DNA from: an uncultured Bacilli bacterium | GTDB taxonomy: Bacteria > Bacillota_I > Bacilli_A > RF39 > UBA660 | Direction: 5' to 3' | Length of the DNA: 32,363 nt | Assembly: GCA_947628525.1 (NCBI GenBank) | Contig: CANRAE010000006.1 | Span: forward strand, 1-32,363 | Made by a program: the position numbers and the translations under genes | Part shown: in pieces, positions 1 to 8,912 of the stretch | Position numbering within the stretch: position 1 is the stretch's first letter | Layout of the letters: every line of letters starts with the position of its first letter | Notes under the pieces: generated by a model | The model's database searches: none | What the model was told of the DNA's origin: nothing | The model's input: only the letters and a program-made list of their open reading frames with translations

Positions 1-1848
<1,848 letters not shown>

Positions 1849-1858
1849 TAATAAAATA

Positions 1859-1886
1859 AAGAGTTCTAGAAATGCCTAGAACTCTT
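1859..1886 (+). terminator. dnaK-pepF intergenic hairpin without U-tract
   Basis: Perfect 11-bp inverted repeat (arms 1859-1869 and 1876-1886, core GAGTTCTAG/CTAGAACTC, 6-nt loop) between the dnaK stop and the pepF ribosome-binding site. The bases after the right arm (CTGTGATAAGG) are not a U-run. It is therefore a poor intrinsic terminator and more likely an mRNA-stabilising or processing hairpin that sets dnaK above pepF/dnaJ expression. That role is inference. Confidence 0.6.
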
Positions 1887-1904
1887 CTGTGATAAGGAGA
1901 CGAA

Positions 1905-3716
1905 ATGGCTAAAAAGCAAAAATTACGTAGTGAAATTGATGATAAGTATAAATGGGATCTTACAACTATATATCAAACAATTGATGATTTTGAAAAAGAT
2001 TATAACAAAGTTAGTAAATTAATTGAAAAATATTCCGATAATGAAAAAACGATGATGGATAGTGGTCAAAATTTATTAAAAGCAATTAACGATGATATCG
2101 AAATATCTAGGATAATTAATAAATTATATATGTATGCTCATTTAAATAACGATAGTGATACTAGCAATACAACATATCAAGAGTTAGTAGGAAGAGTATC
2201 TAATTTGGATAATTTTTATAGTAAAGTGTCTGCCTTTATGATACCTTTATTATTAAAAGATGATTATGCTAAAATTGAAAAGTTTTATCAGGAAGAGCCT
2301 AAATTATTAGAACATAAATTTAATTTAGAAAATATTTTTAGATATAAAGATCATGTATTGACCGATAAAGAAGAAAAAATTATATCTTCGTTTGCTCAAA
2401 TATTAGGTAATAGTGAAGAAATATATGATGTATTTACTAACTCTGATATGGAATTTGGATTTATTAAAGATGAAAATGGCGAAGAAATAGAACTTACTAA
2501 TGCTAGCTATTCTAAATTATTAAAATCTAATGATAGGCAAACAAGGAAAAATGCGTTCAAAAGATTATATGAAGTTTATGCTAGTTATAAAAATACTATA
2601 GCTAAAATTTTATCAGGAGATGTTAAAGCTAATGTTGCCACTAGCGAAGTTAAACATTATGCTAGTGCCTTAGAAGCTTCTCTTTTTGCTGATAATATTA
2701 ACAAAGAAGTTTATGATAATCTAATTGATACTATTCATCGTAATTTTGAACCATTATATCATTATTTTGAATTAAAACGTAAAATGTTAGGATTAGATGA
2801 ATTACATTTATATGATACTTATGCATCAGTGGTTAACGAAAGTAATAAAGAATATACTTTTGATGAAGCTAAGGACTTAGTTATTAAAGCATTAAGTGTC
2901 TTAGGTGATAAATATATTGAAGATTTAAATAAAGCTTTTGATGAACGTTGGATTGATATATATCCTAATAAAGGTAAAGTATCAGGAGCATATTCATCTG
3001 GTTCTTATGATACGAATCCGTTTGTATTATTAAACTTTAATGGAACCCTTGATCAAGTTTCAACTCTTGCTCATGAATTAGGTCATTCAATGCACAGTTA
3101 TTATTCAAGACAAGCTAATCCGTATCAATATTCTAATTATAAAATATTTGTAGCGGAAGTAGCGTCTACTGTAAACGAATTATTACTTGCTAATTATTTA
3201 TTAAATAATAGTGATGACGATCATCTAAAATTAGTTGTTTTAAATGATTTATTAGATATGTTTAAAGCTACTATTTATCGTCAAGTAATGTTTGCTGAAT
3301 TTGAAAAGAAAATATATGAATGTGAAGAAAATAAACAGGTGTTGACTCATGAGTTATTATCTAATATTTATTATGATTTGAATAAAGAATATTTTGGCAA
3401 TAAAGTCATAATAGATGATGAAATACGTTATGAATGGATGAGAATCCCACACTTTTATTACAATTTTTATGTCTATAAATATGCAACAGGTTTAAGTGCA
3501 GCTTGTCATATCGTCAATGGAATTTTAAATAAAAAAGAAAATGCTGTATCTAATTACTTGCAATTTTTAAGTAGTGGTGGTAAGGATTATCCTCTTGAAG
3601 AATTAAAAATTGCAGGCGTTGATATGACAAAGAAAGAAGTAGTAGAAAGTGCTATTTCGATGTTTAAAGATTATTTAAACGAGTTTGAAGAACTATATAA
3701 TAAAATCAATAAGTAG
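1905..3716 (+). CDS. pepF: Oligoendopeptidase F (M3B metallopeptidase)
   Basis: Zinc metallopeptidase that cleaves short peptides in the cytosol, important for peptide turnover. The 603-aa length is typical of PepF (about 600). The zinc motif HELGH lies near residue 390 (context AHELGHSMHSYYS). The downstream FVAEVASTVNE segment near 415-425 supplies the third ligand glutamate. The N-terminal half is the all-helical lid of M3 peptidases. The ATG is preceded by AAGGAGA at 5-6 nt spacing. dnaJ begins within 10 nt of its stop, so the two are almost certainly co-transcribed. Placement of pepF between dnaK and dnaJ is unusual. Confidence 0.97.
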   Translation: MAKKQKLRSEIDDKYKWDLTTIYQTIDDFEKDYNKVSKLIEKYSDNEKTMMDSGQNLLKAINDDIEISRIINKLYMYAHLNNDSDTSNTTYQELVGRVSNLDNFYSKVSAFMIPLLLKDDYAKIEKFYQEEPKLLEHKFNLENIFRYKDHVLTDKEEKIISSFAQILGNSEEIYDVFTNSDMEFGFIKDENGEEIELTNASYSKLLKSNDRQTRKNAFKRLYEVYASYKNTIAKILSGDVKANVATSEVKHYASALEASLFADNINKEVYDNLIDTIHRNFEPLYHYFELKRKMLGLDELHLYDTYASVVNESNKEYTFDEAKDLVIKALSVLGDKYIEDLNKAFDERWIDIYPNKGKVSGAYSSGSYDTNPFVLLNFNGTLDQVSTLAHELGHSMHSYYSRQANPYQYSNYKIFVAEVASTVNELLLANYLLNNSDDDHLKLVVLNDLLDMFKATIYRQVMFAEFEKKIYECEENKQVLTHELLSNIYYDLNKEYFGNKVIIDDEIRYEWMRIPHFYYNFYVYKYATGLSAACHIVNGILNKKENAVSNYLQFLSSGGKDYPLEELKIAGVDMTKKEVVESAISMFKDYLNEFEELYNKINK

Positions 3717-3725
3717 GTGAATGAA

Positions 3726-4835
3726 GTGAATAAAAGAGATTATTATGAGGTTCTAGGGGTAGATAAAAGCGCTACTGATGCGGAGATTAAAAGTGCATTT
3801 AGGCGTCTTGCAAAACAATATCATCCCGATGTAAATAAAGAACCGGATGCTGAGGCAAAATTTAAGGAAATTCAAGAAGCTTATGCTGTTTTATCTGATG
3901 AGACCCGTAGGAAGCAATATGATCAATTTGGGCATGCTGCTTTTGATGGTAGTGCTGGCGGAGGATTCTCTGGATTTGATCCATCAGGATTTGATTTCAG
4001 TGATATATTTGATAGTATTTTTGGTAATAGTTTTGGCTTTGGAGGAGCAAGTAGAAAAGGTAATAGAAGTACGCGTGGTAACGATAAATTAATGCGCATT
4101 CGCCTATCATTTGAAGAAGCTATATACGGTTGTGAAAAGGAAATTAATATTGATATTGATGATGAATGCCCTGAGTGTGATGGCAAAGGTGGTTTCCATG
4201 AAAAAACATGTAGTAAATGTCATGGTAGTGGTACTATTACTGCTGAACAACGAACCTTATTTGGTACATTCATGACTAAAACCACTTGTCCAGAATGTAA
4301 TGGTAAAGGGCGCTCTTTTGAAGAAAAATGCAGTCGTTGCCGTGGTAGAGGGACGGTGAGAATGAACAAAACTTTATCAGTTAATATTCCCAAAGGAGTC
4401 GATAACGGTTATCGTTTAAAATTAACTGGTAAAGGTGATGCTGGGACTAATGGTGGCCCTAATGGTGATTTATATTTAGAGTTCATTGTTGCACCGCATA
4501 AATTATTTATGCGCGAACAAGATGATATTTATCTAGAAGTTCCGATCACAATTACAGAGGCTGTTTTAGGATGTAAAAAAGAAATACCAACCTTGTATGG
4601 TAATGTTAAACTTACTATTCCTAGTGGTTCTAATAGTGGTGATAAGCAACGTTTAAAAGGCAAAGGTGTTGATAATGCCAATAGTTATCGTAATGGTGAT
4701 ATGTATGTTATTCTAAAAGTAAAAACGCCTAAAAAGTTGTCCAGAACGCAAAAAGAATTACTTACTAAATTAGATGAAACTGATTTAGAAGACGATGAAA
4801 TTATAGCATTTAATAAATTTGTTTCAAGAAATTAA
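3726..4835 (+). CDS. dnaJ: Chaperone DnaJ (Hsp40)
   Basis: Type I Hsp40 co-chaperone that stimulates DnaK ATP hydrolysis and delivers substrates. The 369-aa protein has a J domain with the HPD tripeptide (YHPDVNKE), a Gly/Phe-rich linker, and four CxxCxGxG zinc repeats (CPECDGKG, CSKCHGSG, CPECNGKG, CSRCRGRG), followed by the C-terminal beta domains. I chose the GTG at 3726 rather than the GTG at 3717. An AGGTGA Shine-Dalgarno (3715-3720) sits 5 nt before 3726, and the protein then begins MNKRDYYEVLG, as DnaJ usually does. The ribosome-binding site overlaps the pepF stop, indicating coupling. Confidence 0.97.
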   Translation: MNKRDYYEVLGVDKSATDAEIKSAFRRLAKQYHPDVNKEPDAEAKFKEIQEAYAVLSDETRRKQYDQFGHAAFDGSAGGGFSGFDPSGFDFSDIFDSIFGNSFGFGGASRKGNRSTRGNDKLMRIRLSFEEAIYGCEKEINIDIDDECPECDGKGGFHEKTCSKCHGSGTITAEQRTLFGTFMTKTTCPECNGKGRSFEEKCSRCRGRGTVRMNKTLSVNIPKGVDNGYRLKLTGKGDAGTNGGPNGDLYLEFIVAPHKLFMREQDDIYLEVPITITEAVLGCKKEIPTLYGNVKLTIPSGSNSGDKQRLKGKGVDNANSYRNGDMYVILKVKTPKKLSRTQKELLTKLDETDLEDDEIIAFNKFVSRN

Positions 4836-4863
4836 AAAGGTAATAAAAAAGTTACCTTTTTTT
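4834..4863 (+). terminator. Intrinsic terminator of dnaK-pepF-dnaJ
   Basis: Ten-bp stem (4834-4843 with 4852-4861, core AAAAAGGTAA/TTACCTTTTT) with an 8-nt loop, followed by U residues. It begins in the dnaJ stop codon and closes the chaperone operon. Confidence 0.85.
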
Positions 4864-4872
4864 GTTCATTTG

Positions 4873-4881
4873 TGATATAAT
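4873..4881 (+). promoter_or_regulatory. Extended -10 promoter for polysaccharide deacetylase
   Basis: TGATATAAT is a perfect extended -10 (TGn followed by TATAAT at 4876-4881), about 30 nt before the chosen ATG. No convincing -35 is visible, which is normal for extended -10 promoters. It sits just after the dnaJ terminator, so the deacetylase gene has its own transcript. Confidence 0.7.
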
Positions 4882-4910
4882 CAAATTGTTTATAAGATAT
4901 GGAGTGTATT

Positions 4911-6167
4911 ATGAAAAAAGGTTCAAAAAAGAAAATTATTATTTTTGTTGTTTTAATAATGTTAATCGGTGGTGGAGTAGGTGGCTACTTTGGTTATAAT
5001 TATTATTTAAAACAAAAAGCATTAGAAGATGCTAGACTAAAACAAGAAGAAGAAGATCGCGTTGCCTTACAAAAAATCAAAGAGAATTATAATACTTTTG
5101 TTAAATCTAATGATGATATTAATATTTATATTTTAGATAATGATAAATATCAAAAAATGGGTACTATAAGCAAAGATACTAGTCTACAACTAGAACCAAT
5201 TGAAAATATTACCTTAAATAACAAATATTTAAAACTTGCTAATAGCGATTACTTTGTCAATTATTTAGATATATCTCCTAGCGAAGAAGTAAAATATGAT
5301 ACTAATTATAAACATTATGTACCTTTTGATAATGACATTGTTACTAAGAATCCTACTAATTTTTATAAAAATAACCAAATTATTTATACTATCAATGATA
5401 GCTTTACTTTACCAATTATAATTAATGATAATGATTATTATTATGTTGAATTTGATGATCAACTATTTGGCATTAAAAAAGACAATGTAGAAAAAACAGT
5501 TGAAAATAAAAGGAATATAAGTGTCGCTAGTGAGATAGGTGTTATTAATTACCATTTCTTTAACGATAGTAGTAAAGGTGAAATTTGTCCTGAAATTATT
5601 TGTTTAGATACGGCAAAATTTGAAGAACAATTAAAATATTTAAAAGATAATGGTTTTTATACAGCTACAATGCAAGATATGAATTTATGGATTCATAAGA
5701 AAATTAGATTACCAAAGAAAACAGCTGTTTTAACAATTGATGATGGTGCTATGGGTACTGATACTCATTTACCAAGATTGTTAGAAAAATATGATTTACA
5801 TGGAACTTTATTTTTAATAACGGCTTGGTGGAGTAAAGATAAATATATATCACCAAATTTGGAAATACAATCCCATGGTGATAATATTCATAATTATACA
5901 GCCGAAGCTTTGTACAAAACTAAAGCTCAACTATTAGAAGATTTTCAAAAGTCGATTAAGGCTTTAGATGGTGAAAAAACCGCCTTTTGTTATCCATTCT
6001 ATGCTCATAATGAAACAGTTAGAAGCGCTGTACAAGAATCAGAATTTCAAATAGCTTTTGTTGGAGGTAATGTTAAAGCTAATCAAAACAATAATCCATA
6101 TCAAATTAGTCGTTATGTAATGTATAGTTATACAACATTAGATCAATTTATTAGTATGGTAAATTAA
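4911..6167 (+). CDS. Membrane-anchored polysaccharide deacetylase (NodB homology)
   Basis: Predicted extracellular carbohydrate esterase family 4-type deacetylase, likely acting on cell-wall glycan or another surface polysaccharide. The 418-aa protein has a Lys-rich N-terminus and one membrane segment (about 9-30), then a charged linker and a probable SH3-like beta region (about 65-200). The NodB domain follows (about 205-418). Visible catalytic elements are TIDDG (275-279), the metal-ligand pair H322 and H327 in SHGDNIH, and the CYPF segment (360-363). The ATG at 4911 is preferred over 4899 because GGAG sits 6 nt upstream of it. The exact substrate cannot be read from sequence. Confidence 0.88.
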   Translation: MKKGSKKKIIIFVVLIMLIGGGVGGYFGYNYYLKQKALEDARLKQEEEDRVALQKIKENYNTFVKSNDDINIYILDNDKYQKMGTISKDTSLQLEPIENITLNNKYLKLANSDYFVNYLDISPSEEVKYDTNYKHYVPFDNDIVTKNPTNFYKNNQIIYTINDSFTLPIIINDNDYYYVEFDDQLFGIKKDNVEKTVENKRNISVASEIGVINYHFFNDSSKGEICPEIICLDTAKFEEQLKYLKDNGFYTATMQDMNLWIHKKIRLPKKTAVLTIDDGAMGTDTHLPRLLEKYDLHGTLFLITAWWSKDKYISPNLEIQSHGDNIHNYTAEALYKTKAQLLEDFQKSIKALDGEKTAFCYPFYAHNETVRSAVQESEFQIAFVGGNVKANQNNNPYQISRYVMYSYTTLDQFISMVN

Positions 6168-6193
6168 AAAATAAGGGCAACCTTATTTTTTTT
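6166..6193. terminator. Bidirectional terminator with GCAA tetraloop
   Basis: Eleven-bp A/T-flanked stem (6166-6176 with 6181-6191) closed by a GCAA tetraloop, with A-run on one side and T-run on the other. It lies between convergent genes and overlaps both stop codons, so it can end transcription from either strand. Confidence 0.85.
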
Positions 6194-6914
6194 CTTTAAT
6201 AATCATACTTTTTAATTTTTCTAATAATTGATGATAGGGGATAGATTTAAAGTTAGGAAAATTACTTAAAATACGATGTTGTTGTCGCGTAATTCTTTTA
6301 TTAAAACTCTCATATATAGATTTGGCTGTTTTAACAGATGATTTAACTTGGTTTTTAATATTTTTATTAGCTTTTTCAATGTTATTGGCTAATTCTTCTA
6401 ATAGTTTATTTAGTCCTAATATACCTTTTAAAGTAATTGTACAATCAATAATAAAAATAATAAAAAATAAAATAGTTAAACTATGAAATAAAAAGTTTGG
6501 AATTAAAGAGGTAAGAGTAATTATAAAAGGATGGATATAAAGCTTTAATAAAACGGAAAAAATACCAAAAACAATAGCGCCAAGTAAACAGATACGTCCT
6601 TTAATATTAAATTTTCTATTTGAATAATCCCACCAACGGGCATGAAATATTTTTTCTAATAAATATGAAGTAATATATTCCAAGGAACAGTTTAAACACG
6701 TGCCTAATATAAATACTAAAAATATATTATTTACTTTATTGAGAGCTAATATATTTAAAATTGCACCAGCACCATATATAGGACAATAAGGACCATTTAA
6801 AAAACCACGATTTATAAATTTTTTAGCTTTGATAGAACAAATGATAACCTCATAAATCCAACCCAATAAACTATATAAAATAAACCAAAAAAAGTATTTT
6901 TCTATTAATAACAT
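6183..6914 (-). CDS. CmpB-type integral membrane protein (PF06541 family)
   Basis: Multi-spanning membrane protein of the family named putative ABC-transporter type IV / ABC_trans_CmpB, of unknown molecular function. In the 243-aa protein the family hallmarks are clear: an N-terminal FILYSLLGWIYEV segment, NRGFLNGPYCPIYG, an EYITSYLLEKIF stretch, and WWDYSNRKFNIKGRICL. About five hydrophobic segments lie within residues 1-165, followed by a basic, helical cytoplasmic tail. An AAGGAGTG site lies about 10 nt before the ATG. It follows the HD-domain gene by 24 nt, so the two are probably co-transcribed. The ABC-transporter name is historical and no ATPase is nearby. Confidence 0.85.
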   Translation of the reverse strand: MLLIEKYFFWFILYSLLGWIYEVIICSIKAKKFINRGFLNGPYCPIYGAGAILNILALNKVNNIFLVFILGTCLNCSLEYITSYLLEKIFHARWWDYSNRKFNIKGRICLLGAIVFGIFSVLLKLYIHPFIITLTSLIPNFLFHSLTILFFIIFIIDCTITLKGILGLNKLLEELANNIEKANKNIKNQVKSSVKTAKSIYESFNKRITRQQHRILSNFPNFKSIPYHQLLEKLKSMIIKEKK

Positions 6915-6938
6915 ACTTAAATTACACTCCTTACATTT

Positions 6939-7394
6939 TTATTTTCCTTTAATAAATATCTCTTGAACTGCACATATCTTATCAGCTAGACATAAAATAA
7001 CACTTTCACGATATCTAGGAGGGCAAATATTCAAAGGAAACATATGACGTTTAATCATATTTCTTTCAATTTTGGTAAGTTGAAAATCTTGTTCAGCATT
7101 TTGCAAAGACTTTTTAGCGTGCGTAAAACCATGGAGACGATGACTTTTACTGGCAACATGCCAATCATATAAAAAATAATCATGAAGCAAGGCTCCTCTT
7201 ATTAAAGAAGAAATATCAGTCTTAATATGTAAATAATGAACTATGATTAAGCACATCTGGGCAACCGCTAAGGAATGGTCATAAACACTAGTACTACCAT
7301 GTTGAGTATTATGCTTAGATAATTCCATCCCTTTTGAACAAAGAATATCACCGCCATAAATATTAATTGTATCTAAATAATTTATCTTATTCAT
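6939..7394 (-). CDS. HD-domain phosphohydrolase
   Basis: Small (151-aa) metal-dependent HD-superfamily hydrolase. Visible candidate ligands are H40, the HD pair at 71-72 (ALLHDYFLYDWH), H92, H117 and D138 (LADKI), the spacing expected for an HD fold with bound metal. Proteins of this kind hydrolyse phosphate esters, often of nucleotides, but the substrate here is unknown. The start has AAGGAG 6 nt upstream, and a good promoter lies immediately before it. It heads a two-gene unit with the CmpB-type membrane protein. Confidence 0.88.
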   Translation of the reverse strand: MNKINYLDTINIYGGDILCSKGMELSKHNTQHGSTSVYDHSLAVAQMCLIIVHYLHIKTDISSLIRGALLHDYFLYDWHVASKSHRLHGFTHAKKSLQNAEQDFQLTKIERNMIKRHMFPLNICPPRYRESVILCLADKICAVQEIFIKGK

Positions 7395-7425
7395 TTGCTA
7401 CTCCTTAAATCATTAAGCCTATATT

Positions 7426-7455
7426 ATTATAATATAGACTATCTTTTTTTAGCAA
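7426..7455 (-). promoter_or_regulatory. Promoter of HD hydrolase operon
   Basis: On the minus strand TTGCTA (7450-7455) and TATAAT (7426-7431) are separated by 18 nt. The -10 is embedded in a small inverted repeat (CTATATT/AATATAG). It starts the HD-hydrolase/CmpB-like unit downstream of rarA. Confidence 0.65.
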
Positions 7456-7479
7456 CTAATTCATCAATTTATTAAAATA

Positions 7480-8697
7480 TTATTCCCTTTTTAATTTATC
7501 AAGTTTTTCTTTAATTTGTTTTAAAATTAACTCATTTTTTGAAGTTTCACATGGTATATAATATTTTTTATTTTTTAAATTATCAGGTAAATACTGTTGC
7601 GGTACAAAATGATTAGGATAATTATGCGGATATTTATAATCAGGAGATGTTGTTTTAATATGATTAGGAACGCTTCCACATCTTCCTGTACTAATATCAT
7701 CTAATACTTTATCAATTGCTAAGCAAGCAGAGTTCGATTTAGGTGATAAGGCTAATTCGATAACTACTTCGGATAAAGGGATTCTAGCTTCTGGTAATCC
7801 CAATATTTCACTAGCATGAATTGCCGCCATTACATGTGGTCCTAATGTAGGATTAGCAAGGCCGATATCTTCGTAACAAATAACGCTCATACGGCGATAA
7901 ATACTTTCTAAATCACCTGACTCAATTAATCTTCCTAAATAATGAAGAGCAGCATCCACATCACTACCACGGATAGACTTTTGAAAAGCACTTAATACAT
8001 CATAATGACCATCACCATCTTTATCGTGGAAAAAGGCCGGTTTATTATTGATTGCTTGTACATCTTTAATTCTAATTTTTTTATTACTAACAGAGTAATA
8101 AGCTACTTCTAATAAATTATACGCATATCGTAAATCATTACCACTTATATTAGCTATATAATTAATTGAATCTTCATCTATATCTATTCCTTTTAAATAC
8201 TCTGTTTTACAAGCTCGATGTAACCCTTCAATAATATCAGCATTATCAAGAGGTAATAATTCAAATAATTGACATCTACTTCTAATAGCAGGATTAATTG
8301 AATGATATGGATTACTAGTAGTAAGACCAATTAAGGTAATAAGACCACTTTCTAATTGTGGTAATAATAAATCTTGTTTATCTTTATTTAAACGATGGAT
8401 CTCATCCATAATTAAAACCATACCGTCATACATTTTAGCTTCGGCAACAACCGTGTCAAAATCTTGTTTATTATTAATTGTAGCATTTAAAAAGCGAAAA
8501 CGAACTCCTAATTGTCTAACCATAGCATTAGCAATCGAAGTCTTACCAATTCCTGGTTTACCATATAAAATCATTGAAAAAATCTTTTTATTATTAACTA
8601 AATTAGTTAAAATTTTATTTTTACCAATTAAATGTTTCTGTCCTAATACTTCATCAAGCGAATTAGGGGCTAATTTTAAAGCTAATGGTTTATCCAT
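7480..8697 (-). CDS. rarA: Replication-associated recombination protein A (RarA/MgsA)
   Basis: AAA+ ATPase acting at stalled replication forks, where it interacts with SSB and modulates recombination and repair. Counting from the chosen start (405 aa): Walker A GKPGIGKT at 46-53, Walker B MDEIHR at 97-102, sensor 1 TTSNP at 126-130, and the arginine-finger region AIRSRC at 137-142. The conserved C-terminal part with CYEDIGLANP and HNYPNHFV follows. The open frame extends to 8769, but the promoter lies at 8721-8749. The ATG at 8697 has GAAAGAG 9 nt upstream, so I use it; ATG at 8703 is an alternative two codons longer. Confidence 0.95.
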   Translation of the reverse strand: MDKPLALKLAPNSLDEVLGQKHLIGKNKILTNLVNNKKIFSMILYGKPGIGKTSIANAMVRQLGVRFRFLNATINNKQDFDTVVAEAKMYDGMVLIMDEIHRLNKDKQDLLLPQLESGLITLIGLTTSNPYHSINPAIRSRCQLFELLPLDNADIIEGLHRACKTEYLKGIDIDEDSINYIANISGNDLRYAYNLLEVAYYSVSNKKIRIKDVQAINNKPAFFHDKDGDGHYDVLSAFQKSIRGSDVDAALHYLGRLIESGDLESIYRRMSVICYEDIGLANPTLGPHVMAAIHASEILGLPEARIPLSEVVIELALSPKSNSACLAIDKVLDDISTGRCGSVPNHIKTTSPDYKYPHNYPNHFVPQQYLPDNLKNKKYYIPCETSKNELILKQIKEKLDKLKRE

Positions 8698-8720
8698 ATA
8701 CATCATCTCTTTCATATAAT

Positions 8721-8749
8721 AGTTTAACATATCGAAAATATGTTTGCAA
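8721..8749 (-). promoter_or_regulatory. rarA promoter with SOS (LexA) box-like operator
   Basis: On the minus strand TTGCAA (8744-8749) and TAAACT (8721-8726) are spaced by 17 nt. The spacer holds an inverted repeat AACATAT-N5-ATATGTT (8726-8744). Plus-strand bases 8733-8746 read CGAAAATATGTTTG, matching 12 of 14 positions of the Bacillus SOS box CGAACATATGTTCG. The position is ideal for a repressor. LexA control is inference. Confidence 0.55.
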
Positions 8750-8796
8750 CGATAAAGACTTATTATCACTTAAAAATTAAACTTATTTACTTATAA

Positions 8797-8840
8797 TAGT
8801 TAATATTATTATTCTTTACATACCCATTAGTTAATATTAT
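8797..8840. repeat. 13-bp direct repeat in rarA/helicase divergent spacer
   Basis: TAGTTAATATTAT occurs at 8797-8809 and again at 8828-8840, 31 bp apart start to start (about three helical turns), between the divergent rarA and helicase genes. It could bind a regulator, but the sequence is only A/T plus one G, so chance is a real alternative. Confidence 0.35.
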
Positions 8841-8912
8841 GTAAACAATAGTTATATCAGCTTTCATTTTTTAGCTATTTATGATATTTTGTTAATATAG
8901 AGGTTGTTGTAA

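Noticed and set aside
8698-8769. Upstream extension of rarA
   Set aside because: It would code through a good -35/-10 pair and the SOS-like box; the conserved protein starts at MDKPLALKLAP.
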